Assembly: GCA_038030265.1 (NCBI GenBank)
Contig: CM075943.1
Location: 41,292,001-41,356,000, forward strand
Origin: Corythucha ciliata
Taxonomy: Eukaryota; Arthropoda; Insecta; Hemiptera; Tingidae
Length of the DNA stretch: 64,000 bases
Direction of reading: 5' to 3'
The position numbers were made by a program, and so were the translations under genes. Shown here piece by piece: positions 46,356 to 57,800 of the stretch. Every line of letters begins with the position of its first letter. Position 1 is the first letter of the stretch. Under the pieces are notes generated by a model. The model was not told the DNA's origin. It was given only the letters and a program-made list of their open reading frames with translations, and searched no databases.

Positions 46356-47853
46356 ACTCGGGTTTATTAGGCCCATTGGCGCCTAAGCACTTAAGCGGCT
46401 CTTACACCCCTGACATCTGGCGTTTCGGTCGATGGCTTGTCATACGCGTATCACGAAGCCAAGTGAGCCGTGTTACAGCTCGCCGCAGCCTAATTACACC
46501 ACCGGCCGAGACCGGGCAGAGACAAATCACATGTTATTCACTCGGCCGAGTACTGTCCGTGGTGATTACACATGGGTTTTACTAGGCCGAGCACTCGGTA
46601 CGTGTAATTCGGCCTCTATAGTGAAATGGGCAATAGCTGGATTCGAACCCTGGGCCGCTGGGTTGCGAAGCGAGTATTGTATCCATTACGCCATCGAGGC
46701 ACGCTCACTCGTTTATGTTGCGCGCGTAAAGTAAAGTACGTGGGTTTATTTCATTTTGGGCGTTTTCGGATTATTGGCATTCAAATATCCATATATCGCT
46801 GGACCAGCTGAATCAAAAAGCCAATTACGCAGGAATGACTCCCTAAAAACCCAATTTCGCCGGATCAAGGGGTTTTGGCCCTTTTAAAAAGTCAAGCCGC
46901 GCATTGGCCTCTTTCAAAGTTCAAATTTTACGGATTTGACACTTATGCGCCAAAATTTCACGGTTTTGTTTGTTCAAGAACTATTTTTGTCCGTGGTTCT
47001 TAAAAACCTCAATGCCATTGGTTTGGGTCTTTCAAAAACAAAAATTCACGAATCTTGCACGCCGGAAAAATATATTTTGTGGCGCTGACTTGAAGTTGGA
47101 TGAAAATGCCAACTTCATGGATTTCAGCCATTTAAAATAAAAATTACCTAGGCGTTGCGTTGGCTCATTTTAAAGAGTAATTTCGCGGATTTAGCGGGTT
47201 TGGCCGCTAAATCTTGCGGATTATTGGCACTCACAGAACCCAAACTTGCGGAGTTTACTCACTCAAAAAGCCAATTTCACCGGATCGATTCCCTTAAAAG
47301 CACGTTTCAGATCACATTTTCCAGAGTGTTAGCTGACTTTAAGTTGCGATTCCGATGTCCTTGCTATTTTTAAAAACTGAATTTTGCATGTTTTCAGGGT
47401 TGTCTAATTCAGAACCAGTATCTTAAGATAAGGATGCAAAAAAAAAAAAAAAATGGTTTGGCTCCTTTAAAATAAAAAAAATCGCTAGCTTGGCCCTATC
47501 AATACCAGTTTCACGGGGTTGGATTCATGATAAAGCAAAATTTCGTGGGGTTGGCTCATTAAAACACCAATTTCATGGGTATTGCTCATCCAAAAAAACA
47601 ATTTCTCTGCTACAAAATTTCGCGCTATTGGCCCATTCAAAAAGCAATTTCGTGGGGCCGACTCATTGGAATAATCAATTTCGCTGGCTTCACTCGTTGA
47701 AGAAAACAATTTCATAGACTTAGCTCTTTCAAACCCCGTATTTCGCGGATCTGGCTCTTTCGGAAACCGATTTCGCGCGTTTGGCTCCTTCAATAGCAAA
47801 ATGTCTCGTGGTTGACTCATTTGAGAAACCCATTCTGCTGCTGTCCAAGAGAG
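46060..47853. repeat. Family A array with an orientation switch and a fixed terminus
   Basis: Reverse-sense units occupy 46,060-46,260, the SINE follows, and forward-sense units run from about 46,800 to 47,815. The array ends in CATTTGAGAAACCCATTCTG-CTGCTGTCC at 47,818-47,846 followed by GA-rich sequence. Confidence 0.7.
46322..46700 (-). mobile_element. tRNA-derived SINE, long form
   Basis: Read on the minus strand, it starts GCCTCGATGGCGTAATGGAT and has an A-box-like TGGCGTAATGG and a B-box GGTTCGAATCC, the two internal promoter elements of RNA polymerase III. A unique body follows, then an A33 tail (T33 on the plus strand at 46,322-46,354). The head is closest to a tRNA-Arg pattern. The acceptor arms do not pair, so it is not a functional tRNA. 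It is about 125 bp longer than the copy at 58.6 kb. Confidence 0.85.
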
Positions 47854-47859
47854 ACAGAA

Positions 47860-49080
47860 CGACACTGAATGAGTTGAAGGCTGTGAGACGTGCAAATCCC
47901 CACCCTCCCATCACGAGAGGTTACATACTCGAGGTCTTGCCCCCCCCCCCATAGTAAAATGTCTAGATCTGGCACAGGTGCCAGTATGACCCAAAAACTA
48001 TGTACTCAAAAATTTTGTTCAAAATTCTATATTTTCCGCCAAAAACAATCGAATCCACGATTGTCAACTAATGGACTCGCATTACCAAAACTGACCGTAG
48101 TTAGCTTAAAACTTGTTCTTTACACCTGGTATCTTGTTCTTTCGAGCGAAAAAGGGCAATTTTACTTCCATGAAATAATGGGCTCCAATTTGATTACTGA
48201 TGGGGGGGGGGGATTTTTTACTTATTGTTGGAAATATTTTTTTTTAATCCTGGTAAAGTACTTATTGTTTTACTGTAAATGGTTGGCAAGCTTACTATAG
48301 TGTGAAATCGGCATTAAGTATGCATCAGCTGACGTACCACACTAGTGAACTGTGCTTCATGAAAGTCTACGGCCGCTCCTGCCGATCTGGTGAATAGCAG
48401 CCTCAAAATAGGCTGTGTCCTCCCTAGGCTATGTGTAATTGAAGAACCGGGGGGGGGGGGGGGCAAGAAATAATCATTAATAATTAAGCATTTTCAATTA
48501 TTTCCATATTTTATGGTCACTTACATTACAACAAAATTTCATTGATACAATTTGAAGTAGCAACTTGGTAGTTGAATTCATTGAGCAAATTGCTCATGTG
48601 TGCGGTTAGCATAAACTCATTATTAGGCTCTGACGTCTCTGCTAGGGCCTGACACTTGTGTTGAAAAATTAGGTACAATATTTTTTTATTAAAGCCAGTT
48701 TCAAATGCAAATATTGCTTTCTTAGGGTACAGATCTTCTTTATAAATTTGAATTTTTATAATAGCTTCATTATTTTTGCCAACAATAGTTCTGAGCAGGG
48801 TTTTTCTTTACTTTGTCCCAAATTGTGAACAAACACGCAAGTTGTTTTCGCCAATATTTAAGAATGCGTGTTTGCTGACATTTTAATAACCTTGTGAAAT
48901 GTCCCAGCTTTTGGAGGGAGCCTTCTATACGATAATAAACCAGCATTTTGTCGATTATTCAATCAAACAAAATTGAACGACGCGCCGAACAGTGAAACCG
49001 TTGCTGTTATGGAATTAAACTTGCAGGGTAGTTGGTCCCAGTTCCAGTGTTAATGTCACTTCGAATTAATTTCTCAGTCA
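47860..49080. other. Intergenic, nothing recognised
   Basis: There is no gene. Runs of C11 (47,940-47,950), G11 (48,202-48,212) and G15 (48,449-48,463) are present. Confidence 0.45.
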
Positions 49081-49179
49081 ATGGTAGTAAGCTGGAAGTT
49101 GGAGGGGGCTTGCGAGTCGCTTGCGTGAAGTGAAAGGAGTTTCAACAACAGTTGCTCGTAGCCGGGGGAGGGAATTCAT

Positions 49180-49341
49180 TCAGTTCGAGCTTTCGCTCGA
49201 CGTGCTTGTTGTGGTCGTGTTTGGTTTGGTGGACAAGTGCATTGGAACGAAATGAAGTTTGTGTTTTCTGTGATACATTTTGGTTAGATACAGCTTTTAA
49301 TTAGCCTGGAAAATGGTGAAGTGGACGTTGCTTAATTCTAG
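49180..49341 (+). promoter_or_regulatory. Possible alternative first exon and start site of ATP7
   Basis: TCAGTT at 49,180-49,185 matches the arthropod initiator. Downstream come a short upstream frame (ATG near 49,252, ten codons and stop), then ATG at 49,313 with nine codons (MVKWTLLNS) and AG before the strong donor GTGAGT at 49,342. The exon ends in phase 2, the same as the other first exon at 54,879, and joins exon 2 of ATP7 with a Ser codon. No other plus-strand gene lies between. This is an inference from splice phase and position. Confidence 0.45.
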
Positions 49342-51797
49342 GTGAGTTTTGATCTTTACTTCCAGTGGGAGTTTCCATGATAATGACGAATAGTCAGACA
49401 TATACAAATTGTACTCCTATAAATTGATAAATAATTACTTTGGACCTATTTTTAAGCAATACTATGATAATGAAACCGGTCTATTCTACACCGATATACC
49501 TGTTGTTAGTAATTTTACGACTTGTCTTTTTGAAGATTTTGTTCCTTTACAAACATCTGTTCCAAAGCCCTCAAATTCTGTCATACGATTACATTTAAGC
49601 CTTTTTTTTTTGAGTTGTCCGACTGGACACGTAAGTAAACCTTGACAAAAGTTGGATATTAAAAGTAGAGCGCTTTGTGCGCCTTTCACTTTCTCCTTCA
49701 TTCGAGCGGCTAATAATGAACTTGATCAACTTCTTCCTGGACCAACTTTTCCTTGAGTTTTTCACTTCGACTTTCTGTTCTGTCTTCCTGTTTTGTATGC
49801 AATCAAGCTAAGGATGGTTGCACGTACTCAGATATCTTTTGTTTTCTCACATATTTTATTATTTTGAACTTGGGTGGCCTCTATTATTATCTCTCTTTGT
49901 TTTGTTTGTATTACCCCAATACTGCAAACATGTTACCGTTTTTTAAATACCCATTTAATCTTATAATCGTTTAAAATTATTTATTCGGGGTTTCACCTGA
50001 TAACCAGTAGTTGGGGGGGGGGGGGGGTGATGGCACCAGAGAATTTCAGGACACTAGATTGTGACCTCAAATCATTCAAAGCCACAGACGAGGTTTATTG
50101 TGATAGAAATTCAGTTACATAAATCTATACATGACAGTCGAAAGAAAACTTGATTCTTTACTTTACATGTTTGGCCAACTTTCCAGCTCGGATCGCTGTT
50201 CCGATTTTCGAAGCATGTGCAAGGGATATCCTTGGGTAAACTTCAAGTTGTATTGTCCTTGTGGGCGAGAAAAACTGTAATCTTGTAGTTGGAGAGCTTT
50301 ATTTTCGCCGATATTAATCGGTGTAAGCCATTGATTAGTACGAAAACACAGATTAATTGGCAGTTAATTTAATTCAATTTTAATCCTGGCTAAGATATGG
50401 GGGGGGGGGGCTCTTTGAGGCCTCCTTTTTTAAAAATAAAATCATGGAAGTAGAAAATATAAAATATTCTGTTATGTTTTTTAGTACGTAATGCGCCATA
50501 AAAGTCAATTGCGATGTTAAATGACCCTCGCAGCGTAATGTAATTCACATGTGAGTTTTATCTCTAGCAAGTAGAACGTTATTAGGGAAAGTTCGCCCTG
50601 GCACAAAGCAAATGATTTAAAAGTGAGGGATACCAACTGGGTTGGAGATCGTGAGAATGATGCCCCTCTTTCAGTAAATTCTTTCACGCTTTTATGAAAG
50701 TTTTCGAGAAGTCATTCAAGTATTGAAGGAAGGGTGGACGATATGAACTTTTTTGGCCGACAGAAATTCTACTCTCTTGCCTCTGACACAATTTTTCTTT
50801 TGACAAATTCTTCATTATAAGCAAATTAGGAACGACGTGAGTCTGAGAAATGCTTGAATTCCGATTTATCTTTAGGAATCAAACTGTAGAATTATGTCGA
50901 GGTCGCTCCTTTTATGAAAATTATTTAACACCATGAAACGATTAAGCAAGACCACGATATTTGTGCTGTGGAGCGGAATTCGACCGTTTTTGATTAAGCG
51001 CGTCTACGCAATGTCATTCAGGAAAAGCCGGAAAATAAATAGCGTGATCAAAGCGCGCCTAGTGCTGTAGAATTCCTCTAATTTCTTCGTTGGGAGTTCG
51101 AAATGAATAATTTCAATTTTTGTTGGGACACGAATATGTACGTCAACTTTCCTGCTTGTACCAACCATTGAAGTTGGTATGTACATAGGTTTTCTACGAG
51201 ACCGTGGTGGTGGTAGGGGAGGAGGTAAATTGAGTCTAACCGGAGCGTCCTGTAGTACGCTGTAAGAGTTTCGAAACTCTCGTAGCGTTTTTCATTTGAA
51301 CGAAATTTCCACAAGGTCTCTCTGAATTGAACATGATATGCTGGTTGGGAGGGCAGGTGGAAATATCTCCTCGGTTTTGTATTTATTACGCGCTCATTCC
51401 CGTCGTCATAATGAAAGGAATTTATGGCCGCTGGAAAAAAAAGCAGGAAGCCCCAGCTTAAAAGATGAATCAAACAGCAAATAAATCAAATGCCCATTAG
51501 AAAGGTGCTCAGCTCAGTAAAAAAAGTGAGTTTACAATGAGGAAGTTTCATGGGTCAGAACTTATTCATGAATCTATTTTTTAAGGTTTATTTACACTAA
51601 AACAGAGCATAACTCGTGATCCGCTCGTAAAATAACCCAACAGTTAATAAATACGCGATTTTTGCAGTTTTATTTCAAACACGCCAGCTAGCATGCTTGT
51701 GTCATCAGTGCCTTTTGAAAAAAAATCACCTGCCTGTAACGTTGCTGTCGAGGAGTGGTTTGTTGTCTTTCTTTGCCTTATTTTCAACCAACGATAT

Positions 51798-52018
51798 ACA
51801 GGGTGTACAAAAAGCGACTGGACAGAGAAAAACCAGTGAAGGGGCAACACATTTCTGATCGAAATGACTATTTGCACTTTTCCGAAATTCCGCTTTGTTT
51901 CCGAGATATCCGCCATTTTGCAATGGCAAAAATGATGAGCCCATTGGAAAGAGCACAAAATTTTCTGTTTAAAGAGCCTTTTTTAATCCAGATCAGACGA
52001 CATTTTTGTACACCCTGT
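51798..52018. mobile_element. MITE with ACAGGGTGTACAAAAA ends
   Basis: ACAGGGTGTACAAAAAGCG at the left is matched inverted by CATTTTTGTACACCCTGT at the right. AT lies outside both ends (51,796-51,797 and 52,019-52,020), so the duplication is AT or TA. No coding capacity. Confidence 0.72.
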
Positions 52019-53039
52019 ATTAACCTGGATTGCTCATAGCGGGCTGGAAGGGAGATGGGGGGGGGGATGCGCCTGCAAAATGTTAATTCAGTTTCCGGAA
52101 GCTCCGTAAAACCGCTTTTGTATATTACGCGAGTAACCTTAGCGTCTGGGATTACAATTATTTGGCCAAAAAGTCGGGAATTTCTACCGTTATAACTATT
52201 GATTGGCGGGCTCCGGACTACTGCTCCTCTTGCCTCTTGCCTTGTTAAAATTTGACTTAATTCGGCAAACAAAGCAGGTAGATCGAGGGATTCCTTTTGG
52301 CACTTCCGTTTAGTAGCTGTCGATCCAGATCACTGAGGACGCTCTTGTTGAGTGAAACAGTTTTCGTAGAAACAAATAATTTTGGTAATGGAGACGACAT
52401 CATTCCCCCCCCCCCTCTGAGGACGCCACTGCGTAAATGTCGCCTTATACCGAGGAGCCCTCCACCGTCAGCGGCGTAGCGTGCCCTTTGAGAACTAATT
52501 GTTCAGTAAGATTGTAAAAATGAACGCAATTTTTTTTCAGTTTTGAAAGAAATGATTTAAATGTCCGACGTTTCCAAATTTGTCAGCATATTTTCCCATC
52601 TAAAATCTAGCTATTGCGCTATTTGATATAGCTTGATCATTTTCGTAAAATAAAACAATACTGTTGGGGGCAGCTTTGCCGGAAAACATCGTCAAAATTG
52701 TTCTCCTAGCAGATCATACTTTTCCGCAGGACGAATTTGGGGCCGGCTTGACGGGGATGGGGGGGGATAAGAGGCCCAGAACTGCCATATCGCGAAATTA
52801 AGTACCAGAATGTTGCTTTTTCGCTTATAATTAGACCTGTAGCAATATCGTGGCTCTAGTGTTGCAATTAGCGGCCTTTTGGCCGTAAAAGTTCATTGAA
52901 GGACTTATCTGCTAATTTCTTCAATGACATGTATGCTCACGAATGACACGGAGTTCAACTGAAAAATACAATGTTTTACAACTTCGCTGCTTTCCTCCCT
53001 AAAATAGTGCTCATTGTCGCAAACATGCAGCTTCGTGAT

Positions 53040-53660
53040 TATTTATCATAACTGGCAAATAACAGCTCAGAAACTTGAATTTTGCGGATTTTTATAACTC
53101 AAGTTCGAACATGGATCGCAGTTATAGTCCCAAACTTGCATTTCACGGATACTGCCACCAGAAAATAAGCCACCACATGCACTTTTTGCGGCTATTTAGC
53201 CCCGAAACTGGCAATGTCATACCTACTTGAACCAGACCCGTGAAAACGGATTTTTAGCGAGTGGTACCCGTGAAAATGGGCTTTTCAAGAGCTTGACCTC
53301 CGAAAATATTTTTTTGTGTGTGCAAAATCAGAGAAAATAGTTATTGAATATGGCAACCCCGAGGAATTTTAGAACCGAAAATCGGGATTCAGGGTAAATT
53401 ATTAGTTTTTGCTCTGTTTCTGCATGGAAAAGTTGGCTGATATTAGCCAGAAAATCCAGATTCGAGGAATAGTTTGACAGATTTTCACCCTAATTGGGCG
53501 AAATTGGGCCCTTCGCTTGTGGTCATCGGCAGTGAAGTGGCCCATGGACTCTTGTCGTGTATCAAGATTTCAAGAATCTTGCGGGAAAATTGCCGTTTCT
53601 GTGAGAGATAGTCATTTTCTTAGGAGTGAATTAACGGCCCCTTTTAGGAGGGGTTCTGCG
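53040..53660. repeat. Degenerate ~32-bp array, family E
   Basis: Loose repeats of the form CCGAAACTTGAATTTTGCGG followed by an AT-rich spacer recur across 600 bp. They are too diverged to give a firm consensus. Confidence 0.5.
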
Positions 53661-54805
53661 TGAGAACAGCAACGAATTATCGTTTCTGCGGGTATTATGG
53701 CTAACTAACGATATTTTCCTGTTGTTTATACTTTCTCTTCGTGCATCTTATTCTCAATGACATCCTGAGAAATTTTCGTGTTTTTCATTTTACCTACCTT
53801 ATGAAGTTCACGTACCCGAGACACTCCTTCGAAAAACGCGGCCTTGAATCAATCTCTCTCAACCCAATCTCTAGAGTATCTTTGAGCTCAGATAACTCGT
53901 TTAACGCCTCAGTGATGCGTTATTTAACGAAGATTTAGACAACTTTGCATTTTATTTAATTCGTGACAAAAATAATATTTATTATTATGTGAATGTGCAA
54001 AATGCTCGATATAACCTTTTTTATTGAGTAAAGCTAGGTGTCTTGCCTTGAAATAAGTTGTGTAACTCTTCGATTGAATGCAACTTCAATTATTTTCAGT
54101 TGTTTTTCCTAACAGCTTGTCAGTTACACCTCTGACTTTTCGTCTTCCCGTTTCTTTTTGTATATTTTTATATTCAAATAAAATTGTTAATGTATCGTAT
54201 TTGTCGGCTCGGATGTCACAAAAAGAGTAAATAAGCTTATACAACGAGTTCTCTGTTCGTACCCCTAATATTAATGTTAGCTTTTATGTATTCGACAACA
54301 GAATAAACGTGTTTGACCTCTTGATTGGGTTAATCTTAACCGAGTTGCAGTAAAAAAGGCCAATTATGACGATGTTGAATCACGTTTATTAAAGAAGTGA
54401 ACGCCATCAACTTAATTTTAAAGCGCAATTGTGTGAGTGGAATTCCCATCTTCCTATATTACGCGATTGTTCGAGTAATATCTCTAATTATAACCCTTTG
54501 CTGTCACTCATCTCTAATCAAGATTTGTGTTATAGTTTTTGTGGAGATTAATGTAATAGAAAGATGACCTTCGCTTCCACAGACTCGGTTTCTTCTTGAT
54601 AATGGCCCCTAAAGCGTAAATCCTTAATATTTTCATTTCAATAATTTTTCCTGAAAGAAGTGAGAGTTGCGACAGGATCGGTTTTTAAATCTTCAATAAC
54701 ACGAGTTGTTTTGTCAAGTTTAGTCTATTTATGAGGGTTGAAGGCTAAGGAACAAGTGTTGGTGTATAGTAGTGTGAAAGCGGGCATTGTCCAAACAGAC
54801 GAAAC

Positions 54806-54879
54806 ATGGATGACTCGCTTCCTTTGCTCCGGGACTTGCCTTCTACGTCAAAATGTAATTTCTACGACAATGCTTCTTT
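54806..54879 (+). CDS. ATP7: ATP7 coding exon 1
   Basis: 24 codons ([16 protein letters not shown] ...) plus TT, then the donor GTGAGT. LPLL and a short acidic start are reasonable for an N-terminus, but the link to exon 2, 5.4 kb away, rests on phase and strong splice signals only. Confidence 0.7.
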
Positions 54880-57800
54880 GTGAGTAATTATAAGCCATCT
54901 TCTTTGTTTAGTTCATTGAATCAGTCATTTCATTTTGTTATTGCTTCATACTTTTTAAACTATGGAGACGTGTACAGGTTCAATTTTTATAAGGGATGAG
55001 TTAAATACAGCGTTTCGTTGAAAAATTATCCTTGGAAATAACGTGTAACGAGCGCAATGCCCCCCTAAGAAATTAGGCACTGCTCGATAGTCGTATTCAA
55101 GCCATTCTACTATATTGTTTTTCAACATTTATGTTGAACAAAAAACAAAAAAAATATGAACCGTATAAGTTATGTTGGGAGGCCATAATTATATCAGAGT
55201 TGAAACGAACGGTTTATTGAGGAACTAGCTTTATTCCCCCCTCATTCCACACTTCCAAACGCAAATTACAAGCCTCATAAATGTGATTTAAGTTGCTTCC
55301 AAAGAGGAACAAATGATCGGGAATGAGAAGTTGCAATGAATGTGGCGTGTGGCCTTGAAGAGGGGGAGAGCGTGCTAACGAGTTGACAAACCATCCCCTC
55401 CTCACTTGGTAATTTCAGTCATTTTTAGTTTCGTGTCCGAAAACCACTTATTTAGGGGAGGGGGAGGAGGTTTACTGCGTTTTTGATCGCGCTCCCTGGC
55501 CGTTAATTCCAGTTTTCCCTGATCGTCCACAACGGTCCCGTGGTTGGAAACCACTGTCGCGCGGAATTGACGAATTTCCTAGCGCACTGACAATGAGTGT
55601 AATGTGGTAAATAGTCGATTTCTATGTCTGCTCAATTTTTGCTTCATTTGCCTATTTCTGGACCCCTTTGGAGTTAGATTCAGTTTCAAAATAATTTCTC
55701 CTGAGGTAGCCTCCCCCCACCTTCATTATAATTGGATTGTTTGGTTCCGGGGCATTTAGCATATAGTCCATCTTATCGTTAGAGGCAAATTAACCAGAGT
55801 GTGAGGCTTCACCTTCAGTTTAGTGGTAGAATAGTTTAATATTTTATTATATCATAAAATAAGATAAATTGGTCATGAGAGCAGGCATGGATACAGCGTG
55901 GGGTACAGGGGCTGAAATGGTTTATGGCCGGTTACAGCTCAAACTAAACAAAGGGGCCGCCAGCGGACAACGGTCCCTTGAAGTCAGAGCCGTAACAAAG
56001 GATTTTCTGTGAAGGAAAAATATATCCCTCCCTCCCCCCTTCTTTATTGGGCCTGGGCTAGTTACGCAAGATTCTGCTGATTTCACCCTTTTAAACCTTG
56101 AATTCGCGTATTTGGCTCCCCAAAAATAGATTTCGCGGGTTCAGCCCTTTAACACTAGGAAGACCGAAGTTCACTGCTACAAAAGGACCGAACGCCGTCA
56201 TTTGACGGGTTCTGCAAACGTCAAAATAATGCTATTTATATTAAATACTAAAATTAAAGTAATTGAGGCCTAAAAACGTCAAAATCCATTCTTCTAGGCG
56301 AATGAATAAAAGTCAAGAGCTTACAGTCGTTTTCAAGAAATAATAATTTTTAAATTTTTTAAAATGAAATGCACTAAAAGCAAAACCGTCAAATGAGGGG
56401 TCTCGGTCTTCCTAGCGTTAAAAGCCTAAATTTGGCGGGTTATTATCACTCACTTAGCCAAATTTGCCGGTTTTGCTCACTCAAAAAGACAATTTTGTAG
56501 GATTGACTCCCTATAAAGCCAGTTTTGCCGGGGTCTCCCCGACCCAATTTCACGTTGTTGACTCATTCAAGGCGCGTTTATCAATGCACTTATTCTACAG
56601 TCAAAGCAGGGATAATTACTTTTATTATTTAATTATCGACCAATAGGGCAATTTCCAAATGAAGGATGCGTTTATCAATGCACTTATTCTTCAGATAAGT
56701 TTGGATAAGTTTGGTAAGTTGGTTCTTGGATAAGTTTGGTTGCTCCGAGCCTTTTGGCAAACAATAATGTAAAGTTATTCGAGAAATTGCTGTTCCAAGT
56801 GATATCGGGTGATTGATAAACCCACCCACAAAATGCAAAATCCTGGGTTTGGGTTCTTTAATAAAGGAATTTTGCTTTTTACATTTTGTGAATATAATAT
56901 TAACAGATGGCATGCATAAAGTTGTAGCCGTAGGAGCCCAATATTGTCAATCTTCCGTCGTTGAGGTGCGTATAGGGATGACTGACAATGTAGGCTCTTA
57001 GGGCTACAACTTTATGCATGCTAACCCTCGTAGTTTAAGCGATCTTACTAACAATATCAATACTTATAGAACCTAATTTGTGTTCTGCAGTTTCAAATCG
57101 CGAAGACCGATTTTGCGGTTTTGTCTCCTTTAAAAACCTAATTTTGCGGACTGCCATGAAACCAATAACGCGGGGTTGGCTCCCTAAATCAAAGGATTTC
57201 ACTCCTTTCAAATCAAAATGTCCAGGGGTATTGTTGCACATGAACCTGGCGGAACACATATCACGAAACATGACGAAAATTGCGCCATTCGTTTGCTTAC
57301 GTTTGTTTAAGTTTCGTTCATTTTGCCGTGCAATATACAATTTTTTAAAAAACAAAATGTGTGCCACCAACTTCACGCAACGGCACACATTACCTCAATG
57401 GTTTTTTTCGCTACATATTCAGACACAACATCGGTTGTTTAGCCCAAATGTTCGTTTGTTTAGCCTGTAAAATATTTATTTATAAGGAAAGACAACATTT
57501 GTGCAGCCAACTTCAAGCAACAGCACACATGACCCCCATCGTTTGTTCAGCGGCAGATTCAGACACAACGTCGTTTGTTTATCCTAAATTTTCGTTTGTT
57601 TATTTGAGCGAAACAAACTATTGGGGTTATGTGTGCCGTTGCGTGAAGTTGGTGGCACACATTGTGTCTATTCTTATAAATAAATATTTTGAAGGGGTAA
57701 ACAAACAAAAATTTGAGCTTAACAAACGATGTTGTGTCTGAATATGTAGCGAAACAAATTGTTGGGATAATGTGTGCCGTTCCGTGAAGTTGGCGGCACA

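Larger units (their letters stand above)
49342..54805. other. Putative intron or upstream region of ATP7
   Basis: No coding exon is recognised. Present are G15 (50,013-50,027), G12 (50,399-50,410), G10 and C11 runs, a MITE (51,798-52,018) and a degenerate array at about 53,040-53,660. A 131-codon minus-strand frame at 51,078-51,473 has no recognisable domain. Confidence 0.45.

Noticed and set aside
47485..47895. 136-codon minus-strand frame with repeated EPNxRN-like peptides
   Set aside because: It is a by-product of family A units; most units are not a multiple of three and the frame is not kept in other arrays.
49180..49219. Initiator plus DPE core promoter (GGTCGTG at 49,213)
   Set aside because: The DPE-like motif lies about four bases too far from the initiator for the strict spacing required, so only the initiator is mentioned.
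51078..51473. 131-codon minus-strand frame starting with a hydrophobic segment
   Set aside because: It might suggest a signal peptide, but there is no conserved motif, no adjacent exon and no promoter evidence.
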